Below are positions 10,482 to 22,600 of a stretch of 64,000 bases of DNA, one piece after another (positions within the stretch are counted from its first letter, which is position 1; every line of letters starts with the position of its first letter). Source of the DNA: Auriscalpium vulgare (taxonomy: Eukaryota; Basidiomycota; Agaricomycetes; Russulales; Auriscalpiaceae); assembly GCA_019915015.1 (NCBI GenBank), contig JAHBBC010000021.1:496001-560000 (forward strand), given 5' to 3'. The notes below the pieces were generated by a model. That model saw nothing but the letters and a program-made list of their open reading frames with translations, was not told the DNA's origin and searched no databases. The position numbers and the translations under genes are program-made.

Positions 10482-12578
10482 TCAGCTGGCATCCTCGTCT
10501 TCTCCTAGATCATCGCCACTCGCTTCCGCATCCCCATAATTATCGCGAAGCACCCACAGGGAGTCCCTGAGCTCGCGGGCGTCGTCCTCATCGATGCCGA
10601 CCCCCTGCCAGCCCATGCGCCGCCGCACGCAGGTGTCAACGAATGCAGCATACCGCGAAAACATCTCGGGCAGTGCGTTGCTCAGGCCCAGCGACGATAC
10701 GAGCGGCGCAGTTCGAGGCCGCGTGTAGATGCCGCGTGAGGTGCGCTTCGACAGTGCGTTGAGGTCCGGCCTCCGGAAGAAGGATGGGTACGATGACGGA
10801 AGGGGATATGGGACTGATGCGTGCAGGCTGATGAAGGGGACGCTCAGCACGAGTTGACTCAAATTGGCTGTACATACCTGGAGAAAGGCACACTTAGAGA
10901 GTTTCTCGCGTCGTCAAATTGCTGTTGCTCGTGCTCCGTCAAACTACGGGTGACACTCCATTCGAAAACCGGCTTCTCCGCCTCCTATGAGCCCGGGGTA
11001 AGCACGATTGAGAGGAGCACCTAACCTGAGCTTAACATGACATACAACTGGATGCGTGTAATTGTGCGTCGCCTGAGGATCCAGGGCCTCCGGAAATGCG
11101 CCACTCAGCTCTACGAACGGCGTATTTCCGTACAGATCTAGGCGATTGCACAGCCGGAACAGAGGCTCAGGCTCCTTCAACCTATATTTGCGCGCTGGTG
11201 AGTTGAGAAGTGCGAGGGCTGACGGACCGGGTTACCTCAGAGGCAGTGTAGCTGTCTCGATGTGCGCCGAGAGAATTGCGGAGGTCTCATAAGGAGTGCG
11301 CAGCTGTCAGGACGCAAAATTGCGTTGGTCAATGCAAGTAGACTTGTTACTAGGACAGCACGCACAGTAGACTCGAAGCCATCAGACCACGAGCCGGTGG
11401 TCCACAACCGAGGGTTTTGCAGCGGGATATTCATCGTCGATAGTTCGTTAAGCGCACGGAAGAGAAGCGCATCGTTAAATGCGTTTCTAGTGCCTCGAGC
11501 CTGTCAAATGGTCAAGCCATGGGTCACGCAAGATGGAAGGCGGCTCACGTCGTCGAGATCGATGTCCCCTGGCACATCAGCACACAGCACAGGAAACGCA
11601 AGCGAAGACACTTTGGGATATTCGTCACGGAATGCTGTGAGGAACGATATTGAGAAGGCCCCAAATGAATCGCTGTCGGCTTGCAGTTGAAGGCCCTGAA
11701 CCCGGTTCAGCATCGGATCCACCTCAAGGACCAGGACCAGTCCTGACCTGGAATGTGTCGCATTCTTCTACGAATAAACGGAACGAGTCCTCCATGAGGG
11801 CATTATCCTAGGTACACGGCATGAGGAGCAGTGCTGGAGGCCATAGATGAAGATACGTACCACCTCGTACCGCTGGAAAGCTTCCCTCCCGCTGTTCCAA
11901 TCGCCCTCGGCGTTCTCCCAGTCGGCGGGATCGGGGAGCTTGTGCACAGAGCGCGGCAAATAGTACACGCGATTGAAGTCCGACCAGTATCGGACGTCAG
12001 AGCTTTGCAGACTTGGGACCGCAGGGACCTTGCCGGCGTTCCTCGTGAGCTCGGCCGGCTCCTCGTCGACTTCCTCGTCGAGTTGGGTCTGGTAGCTGCT
12101 TCCCGGTATTGGATCCTGCCGGATCTCATCGACTGGGCCAGACCTTGATGGGCCTGTGGGAAACGGATGCTCGGAGATGCGGTCGTTGCGTCTCACCAGA
12201 GAGGGGCCGCATCGGCTTCTTGCTGCAGTTCTCGGTAGAGCTGATTCTCGGTAGACAGCGCACCGAAGTTGCCTACGAGGAAGAAAGGTCAGCTCAGTGC
12301 GTGTTGTCTGGTTTGAACAGACTTTTTCTATCAAACTGGAGCAACCGAGGGCAGAACGTTGACTGGCCCTGCATTCTTTCTCTGCTGAACATCAGAAGGT
12401 CCGGGAAAATGCAAGGCAAACTCACTTCCGGGGACATCCCTTCTCTAAACGAAACATCGTGATTTATGACCACGGGCTCGTCTTCATCATACGTGAAGTA
12501 GCTCTGTTGCGTGTTCCAAAAGTGGGTGCCCACATAGTTCGAGAGTGATCCTGCCTGGATGTAAATGATTTCCTTCAT
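10482..12578 (-). CDS. DML1: DML1/Misato tubulin-like mitochondrial inheritance protein
   Basis: Eleven exons (12578-12426, 12368-12323, 12272-12197, 12143-11861, 11789-11748, 11695-11549, 11500-11366, 11303-11236, 11181-11026, 10955-10878, 10827-10482) sum to 509 aa. The tubulin-like N-terminal segment is clear: MKEIIYIQAGSLSNYVGTHF, FTYDEDEPVVINHDVSFREG, GQSTFCPRLLQFDRKSNFGAL. Later blocks EECDTFQ-GLQLQADSDSFG and SAILSAHIETATLPLR match Misato. Misato/DML1 proteins affect mitochondrial morphology and inheritance, and act with chaperonin and tubulin in animals. Donors of introns 2 and 9 (GTCTGT, GTTAGG) are weak, so the 10955-10878 exon border is the least certain. The C-terminus is acidic. 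Confidence 0.88.
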
Positions 12579-12817
12579 GCTAGGAAACGAGGCTCCGATT
12601 CAGAGCGCACGCGATCGAGCAAGACTTGAGCAAAAACGTACATAACAGTCTGCAAGAGTGCGAGTTGTCGATGAGGCAGCAACAGAGCAGCAACACTGGA
12701 GACTGAAGACTCTCATCCGGGTACTACTAGCCCGGGCGGGAGGACGGGCCGGCGGACGTACCAACAACTTGAAGGACACCGGTACCACGCTTGCACGCCT
12801 CTGCCATCGCACTCATC

Positions 12818-14180
12818 ATGCCGACTCCGCACTCTGTGCGACCCCTCCTGCGCGCAACGCCAACATACACTCGCCTGCCACGCCGTGGGCTCATCTCCGT
12901 CTCCGGTTCTCATGCTGCCTCCTTCCTCAACGGTGTCCTGGCCTCCTCCGTTCCTGCCAATCCTGGCGCCCCATTCTTCACTGCATTCCTGAATGCACAG
13001 GTGAGTGCCATTTTGCGGCTCTTTGACAGGTTGACGAGCGTTGCACGGCTGTAGGGCCGCGTCATATACGATGCATTCGTCCACACACACGACGCGCCGT
13101 CCACCTCGTCTGCACCTGCGACACCGTCCTACATCATCGAGTACGATGCATCACCCTCACCTACACCCGATACTCCCCCGCTTCTTGCGATGTTGAAGCG
13201 CTACGTGCTACGCGCGAAAGTCCGTCTCCGCGACGTGACGGAGGAGCTCGACGTGTACGCATCGTGGAACCCGCAGGCCCCGCTGGAGGAGAGAAGGTGG
13301 AGTTGGTCACGGAGTGGCGTGGTTGAACCCGTATGGGAGCATTCTACAGATGGCGTGGGCGCGTGGGGGGTGGAAGGCGCTGGTGTTCGGGTGCTTAGAG
13401 ATCGAAGGGCCGTGGGGATGGGGCTGCGGAGAATCGTAAGAAAAGGAGACCAACGTACGTTCTGTACCCATCCTCTATAGGCTGTGAAACTCACACCGAA
13501 TTACCACAGCTCCTGAAGCTTCGAGCCACGATGTAGGCACAGCGGACGACTACCTCGTCCACAGAATTGTGCATGGTGTACCTGAAGGTGTCCGTGACAT
13601 TCCACCACTGACGGCCTTCCCCATGGACTCTAACTTAGATACCATGGGCGCATGTACGTTTCTTTCATGTGCGACTGGCTGGAATGCTGAGTCACTGCAT
13701 ATAGTAGACTTCAGGAAGGGGTGCTACACGGGTCAAGAACTCACCGTGCGCACGTATCACACAGGTATAATTCGCAAGCGCATACTACCTGTCATTGTCC
13801 ATCCGTGAGTTATTCTATGGCTATGTTCTTGGCTCAAAGTTCTGAGACAACTTCAAAGATCCTCTTCCGCACCCTCTTCATCGCCCAGTCCCTCTGGTCC
13901 AACGCCGACTGAACCACCCGATCAACTTGGCACGGACGTCCGGGCCTCCCTTACTCATGCGCCCCCGGAAGGACGCATCGCGCGTCCTCGCGGGACAGGG
14001 AGGTTGCTGAGTCACGCGCGCGGTGTAGGGTTGGCGCTGCTGCGGCTGGAGCATGTGGAGGGGGTAGAGTCGGGAGATTTGAGGCTGGCTCTTGATGACC
14101 AAGGGAGTGCCGGGTGGGGAGTGACGCCATGGTGGGCCAACGGGTGGCCAACTCGGCCGGAGGATGCGAAGGAGCCATGA
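12818..14180 (+). CDS. IBA57: IBA57/CAF17 iron-sulfur cluster assembly factor, mitochondrial
   Basis: Exons 12818-13000, 13055-13454, 13510-13653, 13705-13804 and 13859-14180 encode 382 aa. The N-terminus is an Arg-rich mitochondrial presequence ([19 protein letters not shown]). The GcvT-like fold shows in GRVIYDAF, and the family's signature [17 protein letters not shown] carries the conserved cysteine. The region after KRILPVIV is a long Ser/Pro linker before a conserved-looking end ([13 protein letters not shown]). IBA57 works with ISA1/ISA2 to make mitochondrial 4Fe-4S clusters, including those of lipoyl synthase and aconitase. An upstream in-frame ATG at 12791 is possible. Confidence 0.93.
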
Positions 14181-14261
14181 GACGCGGATGGCGCGCGCAT
14201 CTACGGTGCCCGTTAATACATCTACTTGTCCTGTTCACATGTTTGTGATATCGCACCGAAG

Positions 14262-14708
14262 TCATGGATACTCTGGTGTCTCTATGAGCACCGTCGCAAT
14301 TACATACTCCCCGTCATGACTGATTGAGACGTGCTTGTTCCCCACTTTCTGGGCGTTTGAGACGTGGAATGGGTGGTAGATAAGGGACGGCTTTGCCGAA
14401 GGCTCATGCTTGTGGATGCTAAACTCCTTCCAAGTGGGCTTGATGACGGGAAAGCACGCCTTGTAAGCGGCCTCCTTTGCGGCCCAGCTATAAAATCGTC
14501 GCATCGCGGAGAGGGCAACGACAGAAGAGCAGACGGACCGTGTAGCGATATAGCGGTTCCGGGGGTCAGTGTCTGAGAGGGCAGTCCAGACGAGCAGTTC
14601 CGAGCGCGAGAGGATTCGAGTTGCGAGGGCAATGGGAGAGCGGCGGGCCATAAGAGCGATTATGCGGGGGAGGTGGACGATGTCGACGCCGATGCCCAAA
14701 ATGCCCAT
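14262..14708 (-). CDS. PPT2: Holo-ACP synthase (AcpS-type phosphopantetheinyl transferase), mitochondrial PPT2-like
   Basis: Exons 14708-14539 and 14487-14262 give 131 aa, the usual AcpS length. Motifs are GIGVDIVHLPR at the N-terminus and WAAKEAAYKAC at the intron junction, the two Mg/CoA-binding signatures. NKHVSISHDGEYVIATVL near the end is also typical. The 51-nt intron (GTCCGT..TATAG) is stopless and in frame. The enzyme moves 4'-phosphopantetheine from CoA to mitochondrial acyl carrier protein, which serves mitochondrial fatty acid synthesis, lipoate formation and LYR-protein complexes. No clear presequence precedes the domain, as in several fungal PPT2 proteins. Its 3' end lies 81 bp from that of IBA57. 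Confidence 0.9.
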   Translation of the reverse strand: MGILGIGVDIVHLPRIIALMARRSPIALATRILSRSELLVWTALSDTDPRNRYIATRSVCSSVVALSAMRRFYSWAAKEAAYKACFPVIKPTWKEFSIHKHEPSAKPSLIYHPFHVSNAQKVGNKHVSISHDGEYVIATVLIETPEYP

Positions 14709-14819
14709 ACGCGCAATAGTCAACAAAGTAAGAGCCCGCCACGATCGACTCCCGGGCACGTGAGACAGACGACGGTGCACGTGAACGCTCCCTTCGTCTC
14801 GACGTCTTTCTTGACTGCC

Positions 14820-17800
14820 ATGTTCCAAGGAGCATCCCTCGATTATGTCTCCGCCTCCGCCAATCGTTTCAATCACGCCGCAGATACTGCGCCCCAAGCC
14901 TCGTCGATCGTCTTTGGCTCGGGCAAGCTCATCGCCCTCTGGGACACAGATGTACGCCCGGCACCGTCTGTTTGCCAGACTGACGCAAACTGGAGACTTG
15001 TAGAATGAAAGTGAACGCGGCGTATACGAGACCCTCCACGCCCATGTTGCAATTGTCACCTGCGTGAAATTTGTTCATCAAGAGTGCTTTGTGAGTGCAG
15101 ATGAGGCTGGTGTGGCCAAAGTTTGGAGGCGCATCGATGGGGAGGTATACACGCCGACTCATCTCCTTCTTACGCACCTGCTAATCCGGAGAACAGTGGG
15201 TTTCTGTATTCAGCACGCAGGCGCACTCGAAAGCCGTTGCAACTGTGGCCGTCCACTTACAATCCCGGATCTTCGTGACCGGCGGATCAGACTCCACAGT
15301 GAAAATCTGGCATATGGATGAGAAGTGTAAGCTCTGATGGTCACAATGGCTGCGAGATCCCCCTCACCCTTTGCTCAAAGATCAATGGCATGAACGTCAG
15401 GCAATCTCCCTCCAAGGGCGTTTCCCACTTGACGCCAGCGTCTCACAGCTTCCACAAAGTACCGGTATGCATATCTACAAGGCACTCTGCCTGCAAGGTT
15501 CTAATTTCTCTGCATCAGCTTTGGTGCTTGCGCTTGCGACTACGTATGGTGTTATGCAAATATACACCCTTACGTCGCCTTCCTCTTCTCGAGTAGGGAT
15601 ATACAAACCGTTGACATGACTCACTGGCTGATGCACAACTGCAGGACACTGAGTTTTCACTTGCGGCATCTGTCCCGGGCCACGAAGACTGGATTCGAGC
15701 TGTCTCATTTTCTTCTCATGCCGCGTTTCCTTCAAATCAATTGGTTCTTGCCTCTGGTTCCCAAGATAACACTATACGGCTATGGAACATCGAACATGTC
15801 TCTCGCAGTCCGCGTGAACAGACTGCTGCAGACGACTTACTCGATGCGTTCGAGGCTTCGCTAGGTGGGGATCCAGATGAAGGTGGACGGCAAATATCCC
15901 TCAAGCAGCATATCATCAATGTGAAGGAAGATGACGGCAGGTCAGCATCGGATGTCCTAATGTACCATCAAACGACTGAGAGAATCCTAGTACAAAGCAG
16001 TTCTCAATGACCTTCGACGCGCTGTTGATTGGACACGAAGCCGGCGTAACCTCTCTATCCTGGCGTCCCTCCCAATCGTCGCCAAGCTCACCGCCATGCC
16101 TCCTTTCGACATCTACGGACTCGTCCTTAATCCTTTGGCAGCCGTCTTTGATCCCAACGCCCTCCTCTGCAGGTTCATCATCTCACACGTCCGGCACGGC
16201 CCAGCTATGGATTGCCAACCAGCGTTTTGGCGACGTCGGTGGTCAGCGATTGGGCGGGTTTGTTGGAGGCACTTGGGGACAAAGCGGCCAGGAGGCACTT
16301 GCATGGGGGTGGGCTGGCGGCTGGAGGCGCTGGCAGTGTGCCACTACCGCCGTGGAGGGCGAAAGATGGAAAGAGGTCGGTGCCGTGGGCGGACACGCAG
16401 GACCCGTTCGCGGAATTGGCTGGAGTCCAGGTGGCGAGTACCTCATCTCCGCAGGGTGAGCAGCCGAGACCGCCTGTCTAAACGCAAGGTAGACTGATGG
16501 GTTTCAGGCTTGATCAGACGACCCGCATCCATGCTCCAATTGGCGGAACTTCTTGGCATGAGCTCGCCCGACCCCAGGTGCATGGCTACGACCTCGTCGG
16601 CGTGGCCTTCCTGGACGCGCTACACTTCGTGAGCATCGCAGATGAGAAGGTGGCAAGGGTGTTCGAGGCGCCCCGTGGGTTTGCGAGGATCGTGAGGGCG
16701 CTGGGCGCAGCGGACCTTGCAGTTGACGAGGCGAAATTGCCACCGAGTGCCAGTGTTCCCCCGTTGGGTTTATCGAACAAGGCGAACAAGGATGGTAGGT
16801 GACTCATCCTCATTGATAGCGCATGCTATAGGAGCTCATGTCGATATAGTGAATACCCAAAGCGTGAATGCGCCTATGCCCTCACGGCGGCCATTTGAGG
16901 CAGAACTCGCCGCTGAGACATTATGGCCCGAAATCGAGAAAGTATTTGGGCACGGCTACGAGGTGAGATCCATTATGTTGTCCTTTCGAAAAGCAACCTA
17001 TCCAAGATGCCAGTCAATCTCCCTCACCGTGTCCAATGACCGTTCCCTATTGGCAACCGCATGCAAATCAACAAGCGCCAAACATGCGGTAGTCCGCATA
17101 TACGATACGAAGACGTTTCAACCTGTAGGCCCACCCCTGGAAGGACACGCGCTTACCGTTACTCGCGTTGCATTTTCGCCGGACGATCAGCTCGTTCTGA
17201 CGGTCTCACGGGACCGTACTTGGCGGCTGTTTCAAAGAAACGGGGACCAAGGTGCGTAGACGCCGGGCTAGACGTCTGTCTCCCCTGCTGAATTCGGGGG
17301 CAAGGTTACTTGGCGGTGGCGGCGGACAAATCGCATGCACGTATCATTTGGGACTGCTCATGGGCTCCTGATGGCGGCCTTTTTGCGACGGCGTCGCGTG
17401 ATAAGACAGTACGTCGATTTCCTGTGAACATGAGCCCCAATGTGTGCATATTGACTCACCTGGCGGTGCATAGGTCAAAATATGGCAACCGAAGTCTGAC
17501 AGTCGCATTGAGTGGACAGCAGCTGCGACATTGAAGCTGACGGAGGCCGTGACGGCCGTTGCCTTTGCCCATCATGAGTACGTGAAGTACAGTGCCCCGT
17601 TTCGCAACCTCTCCTAATTCTAAAGCGCTACTGTCTATCTAGCCGCACACTTGCCGTGGGGATCGAGAGCGGCGAGATACTTGTGTATGCTTCGACATCT
17701 GTGACTGAATGGCAATTGTCGGTGACCGTGAAGGCCGGGTGAGATTCATCAGCGCCCCTCTCGACAGGATCGAATGCTTACCGCACGTGCACGCTAGAGC

Positions 17801-17918
17801 GGCGCACATTGACCACATCCACCAACTGGCTTGGCGGCCAGCAACCGTACACACTGATGCGAGACAACTCGCGAGCTGCAGTGAAGATGGTACATTGAGA
17901 ATACTTACAGTCCGATGA
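14820..17918 (+). CDS. ELP2: Elongator complex subunit 2 (WD40)
   Basis: Fourteen exons (14820-14951, 15004-15144, 15197-15326, 15381-15464, 15519-15592, 15645-15940, 15991-16455, 16508-16794, 16832-16962, 17014-17251, 17305-17408, 17474-17577, 17643-17738, 17798-17918) sum to 800 aa, the normal ELP2 size. Two WD40 propellers are visible as repeated GH..V..V and DSTVKIW/DNTIRLWN units. Diagnostic blocks are SFSSHAAFPSNQLVLASGSQ, DALLIGHEAGVTSLSW, LWPEIEKVFGHGYE and the terminal HIDHIHQLAWRP..LASCSEDGTLRIL. ELP2 scaffolds the Elongator complex, which modifies wobble uridines of tRNA (cm5U/mcm5U). Start codons of ELP2 and the PPT2-like gene are 111 bp apart and divergent. Confidence 0.93.
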
Positions 17919-18161
17919 ATCAATTAAAGTGGTTCCGATCTGAACGTAACGAGTGGGAGGGAAAGGACAAAATTATACATCGTGGAGGCAAGTGGGATAA
18001 GGGGAAGCGGGTAAGGAGACATTTTTCATATGATGTGGTGGTGCAAAGGGTATCAAACAGAATACGCAATGCGACTTGTTAAAACAGCAGTGAGAAGAGC
18101 AGACGAAGCAGCAAGAGATAGATGTGCATTTAACGATACAAAGACGTCGGGGGACGTTGAT

Positions 18162-21100
18162 TTAGACAATGTGGCGTAGGCTCATGGGGACTTCGGGCTG
18201 CAAGTCATGTCAGCTGGCACCGGTGAAGGCAATCGCAGGTAAAACTCACGCATTTGATCCTAGAGGAGTGGTATATTGAGCAATCCATGGATACAAGGAC
18301 GATTAGGTGACTCACTTATAGAAACACTCTATGGACCGGAGCATCTCAACGTCACCGCCGGTAGCCGTCACGAAGTTGACGATAACACCAGCGCGAGAGT
18401 GGCTCGGGGCGATAGCAGGCGTAACACTGGCGTGGAGCCGCATCAAGACGGGGGTGAGTTCGGGGTTGATATTATCACTCACCGATGCGCATACTCTTCA
18501 ACAGCCTTCGGCAAATCTGCATTACATCCATAAGCGGCGATCAGTGCAAATGAAAATCGATGCGCACCGTAATTGATGACAAGTGGAATGTGGGAAACCT
18601 CCGGAGTCTTGACCTGGACGTCGTATACTACCAATACTTTGGTTGTTGACCTCATAAGACCACTTGCAGCGCTCCGAAACTTATTGAGTGCGGTCAACTT
18701 CGCCCCAGCATTCATGTCACCGTGCTGGATCAATGCAACATCCGTCAGCTAAATGCACAGACGCGAAATTACCACACCGTACCAAGGGGATAGTCTCAAG
18801 ACCTCTCGTGGCTAGCTTATACACAACGGTCTCTAATGCCGTCATACCGCCAACATGAACGATGGCTTGGGCGACCTCTACATCCTCGAAAAGATCGCTC
18901 AGGGCATCGAGCTTCCACTCGCGAGCCTGTACTGTCTCCGCGCTCGATGAGCCTCGACCAGAGCCTATGATGCCGAGGCCATCTCCCGAAGGCGATGACT
19001 GCAGCTCCGAACGGCCCCCAGCTTGGAACGCAAGGTACAGATAGAACTGGCGAAGGCCACGAGCTCCCTGATTCGTATCTGCATGCGTGACATTGCCGTC
19101 TCGTCTGACGAGGACGCGAACAGGCTCCCTAAGCTGGATAGCGGTGGCCAGATTGAGCACATCTTGCGGCACCGTGTTTGAAAATAAAGCGGTCTGACGC
19201 TCGATGGATTGAGGTAAACCGCTCGGCCCTTCGGGATTTGGGGACGACCCAATGCTAGAGTACCTCCGTCCACCGAGTGATGATGATGTCGAGTCGAGAG
19301 AAGAGACAGAGATGCTCCCAGGTGGAGAACCTGAACCAAGGGGTCGACTGCGCGGCGGAGGCAGGAGTTTGACGATATTGAAGATGAAATCGTGCAGATT
19401 GCGCGCGATGAGCTGATCAACTTCATCCAAGACAAGGAAGCGAACTTGCGAAGCGAGCAGTCCCGACGGGGCAGTGAACAATGCGTGCAGCTTCTGAGGG
19501 GTGCCGCATATGACATGAGGCATGTTCTGCTGGAGTAGTCGCAGCTCCTGGCTCAGGTCGCTGTTCGAGGATGACCCAACACCCAAAGCGGACCTGATGC
19601 CGATAGGTCCTCCAATATCACGAATCATGCGCTGGGCCTGGGTAGCTTGATCGACGGTGGTCGATATCATCACTACGATGGGGCCCTGGTGCGGCGGCCG
19701 GCCGACGGTGTTGACGAGCGCAACGTGGATGGCCGGGATGACATATGCGGCAATCCGTTCCTGTGTGGGAGGCGCTTGTGCGATGATGTCGGCTCCACGC
19801 AGCAGAAAGGGGAGGGCACGCTGTTGAATCTTGTTGGGTGGACCAACTCTGTGATGAGAAGATTCAAATTGGAACCCAACCAGGCATCATTCGGCAGCAA
19901 ATCACTAACCCAAATTTCGCCAGGGAACTAAGTAGTTCCGGGGCAAGAGCCAGCTGATCCCACTTCGACAACGCCGGCCCTGCCGCGTCTCGAGGGGATG
20001 TGCCCGATAACATGTCGCCCTGGTACTCCAGACGCACGTTAGACCACAGCCTTAATGAAGTATAGAGACGGATGACTCACCCCCGTGGATTCTCGACGCA
20101 CAAGCCCAGAGACCGATCTGCGTTTGTCGCGCAGCATCCCGTCCGAACGACCCAAAGCAGACAGGCCATCCGAGGGACGTACAGGAAGATCGAGACTACC
20201 AGCCGACCAGGTCCGCATAGGTGGATTAGGTGTTCGAGAGGACGACCGCAGGTCAGGCCGATTAGGTAGCCCGTGCCCCAGGAAACTCCCGTTGGATTGC
20301 TGGATCGGCGGCGTCATACTGGGAGGTACATCGAGCTGGCCAAACCCTACGCCAGGCATTTGAATAGAACCCAACGCAGGCGCACTGCTCTGCATGTGCT
20401 GGTGCGTTTGTAAGGCAAGAAGTTGGCCGACAGAAGATGTCAAGGTATTGAGCCGTTGGGAGATCTGTGTGATATCATCGGACTGGGCCAAAGACGTAGG
20501 TGTAAGAGTTCCAGCGATTGAATGCCGCTGGCCGTTAAGAATTGGGAGGGACAGGCTATGGGGCGGACTTGACGAGGATGCGAATGGATCCTTGAACTCC
20601 GGCTGTGCATTGAACCCGAGCGACCGTTCAACGAGGATGTCCACTTTGCGATGCACGTCGAGAAGGTCACGATGTATTTCGCGAGTGGACAACTCGCACC
20701 TAGTAAGGCGTTCCAGGATGTCGTTGATGACGGGTGATGCCCTCAATTGAGCCTCGAACCCTCCTGAAAAGTCGATACTCGAGGCCATCTGCCCCCCTGA
20801 GCCCAGAGACGACACTGGCGAGGATGATGTCACGACGACATTGTTCGGATACGGCGACCGCGATCTGTTGTGGATACTGATCGAGGGCGTCGTGAGTCCG
20901 TGTCGTAAGGACGGGGTGCTGCTGCGCTGCGCAAGTACGCCATTGTCGACTACAGTCAACCCGAGGTGCGGCTCTTCGGCGACCGAAGCCGTGTCCAGGC
21001 TACCAGAGAGACTAGATTCCCGGGCGGCTCGAGTGTCGAAAGGTGAGAACGCTTTGTTGTTGTCGATGGGGCGGGGCACGGATGAGCGGCGCATCCAATC

Positions 21101-21654
21101 GGAGCCAGGTGGTGAATGCTGGTGGAACCGGACACCCCCGAGGTCGCGTCCGTCGTCTCGGGGCGGACTGGGGGACGATTTGACGAAGGGGCGGTCGGTG
21201 GGGGAGATAGAGACCGACGACATGGAGGCTCGGTCCTGTTCTTGCATACCAGAGAGGGAGTAGTTCAACCCAACACCCTCGTCGTCCTCAATGGCACGGC
21301 TTCCCCCAGGAAAGAACGGCATCGAAGCTGGGTTGAGCGCGGCGCTTCTAGCCATATTGGCACAAGACAGGCCTCGCAAGCAGTCGTCAGCGAACTTGGG
21401 TGGCAGGAATCCTTGCGTGAGCGTCGAGATGAGCTTGTCACGTTGAATGGGTTGAAAGGCTGCGGACAGACCTGTGTGCTCGACGAGAGCTAGGCGGCTC
21501 CCATGAAAGGCGGGAGGATAGAGGGGACGACACGCAGGACGTGCAGCTCTGTCGAGCTGGTGGTCGCAGGAGAGGGCTCGTAAGCCGTGGCTTTTGATGG
21601 CGGGTGAATTGGGCGGCCTCCGCCTCCCGGCAAACTCTCGCCCGTTGCACCCAT
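18162..21654 (-). CDS. Degenerate DEAD-box (eIF4A-like) protein with long Ser-rich N-terminal region
   Basis: Exons 21654-21534 (tentative), 21489-20081, 20025-19910, 19848-18783, 18748-18568, 18516-18483, 18426-18316, 18259-18250 (10-nt microexon) and 18197-18162 give about 1027 aa. Roughly the first 520 residues are Ser/Pro-rich low complexity with a probable coiled coil (ERLTRCELSTREIHRDLLDV). The rest follows eIF4A order: KIQQRALPFLLRGADIIAQA (Q motif region), RFLVLDEVDQLI, EWKLDALSDLFED, HGDMNAG, PLVINYDLPKAVEEYAHR, GVIVNFVTA. Motif I lacks GKT (APPTQERIA), motif III reads FSNT, and motifs V and VI lack the ARGID and HRxGRxGR elements, so ATPase activity is unlikely. Two Ser-rich inserts break the RecA domains. 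The 5' exon and start are unresolved. Role unknown; a regulatory or RNA-scaffolding pseudo-helicase is inferred. Confidence 0.75.
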
Positions 21655-21783
21655 TATTCAGCGCTTTCTCTCAGAACTTTGAACAACCCGCATTCATATA
21701 ACCATATCAGAAGTACACTGTACAACTAACGCCTGCTGCTGCATAGTACTGTATCCAGGGCCCGCCACTCAACAGAGAAACTG

Positions 21784-22600
21784 CTAGACTATCGTAAGCC
21801 GGAAAGAAAAGCCGAACAGGTGGTTCCGTCGAATCAGCCTCGGCGGCTCGGGTTCCTTCACTGTTGAAGACTTGGTGCCCGCTGGTGCCTGCGTCGCTGT
21901 GGCAGTCGCGGTCGCTGAATTGTCACCGGAATCACCCAACCACGGCGTGATGATCTCGGTTGCCTGTCTCCGAAGCGGAGCCCTGTAATTGCCGTCCCGT
22001 TGATCGACGGTTATTCCAGATAAGGAGCAACGCACTGAGAAGTGGGCTTGTAATCCTTGGCGAAAACCACCTCCTCGACCTCAGGAAGCTTGACGGCACT
22101 TGGGGAGACCTAAGATGCAGGGCGTCAGCCTATGCAACGCTCCGTCTGATCAACTCTCTTACGATGATCCGCCGACCACGAAGGATAGTTCCACCAAAAA
22201 AGCTAGCAGCTGTTGCTGCCCTGACAGTTTTGAAAAGAATAGCAGCGCAGTTCATGAAGTCGGGATGGTCCACTGCAGCTGCGCCCGAAGCCACGGATCC
22301 ACGAATGCAGCTGATGGTGACCTTCGCAGGATCACCACATCTGCGGAAGTGGTACTTCAGATCATCCTCGGTGACGAGTGGGCTCAGCTGATGCGGACAT
22401 CGTTAGCCATGACATCTCTGCGGCGAGAAGGACACACTCACATTGCCAACGAACACATAGGTCCACTGTGGGTTCGTCTGAACCTTCCGTTGTCGCCGCT
22501 TCGTCTGTCGGATGGATGCATTCCTCGCCGCGTTCCTCTTTTCCTGCTGGCCAGAACGCTGGCGGTGCACACTTTTGGTGATGGTAGTCGCGCCAGCCAT
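21784..22600 (-). CDS. RRM-domain RNA-binding protein
   Basis: Exons 22600-22442, 22387-22163, 22109-22036 and 21982-21784 encode 218 aa. A strongly basic N-terminus (residues 8-45, rich in Arg/Lys/Gln) leads into one RRM: RNP2 WTYVFVGNLSPLVTEDDL, strand VTISCIRG, and the end FFGGTILRGRRIIVSPSA. An Ala/Thr/Pro-rich linker follows, and the protein ends with a basic, hydrophobic stretch (RRNHLFGFSFRL). The RNP1 octamer is poorly conserved (CAAILFKT). I do not recognise a specific orthologue; splicing or mRNA-export factors with one RRM are possible. It diverges from FMC1 with 308 bp between starts. Confidence 0.8.
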
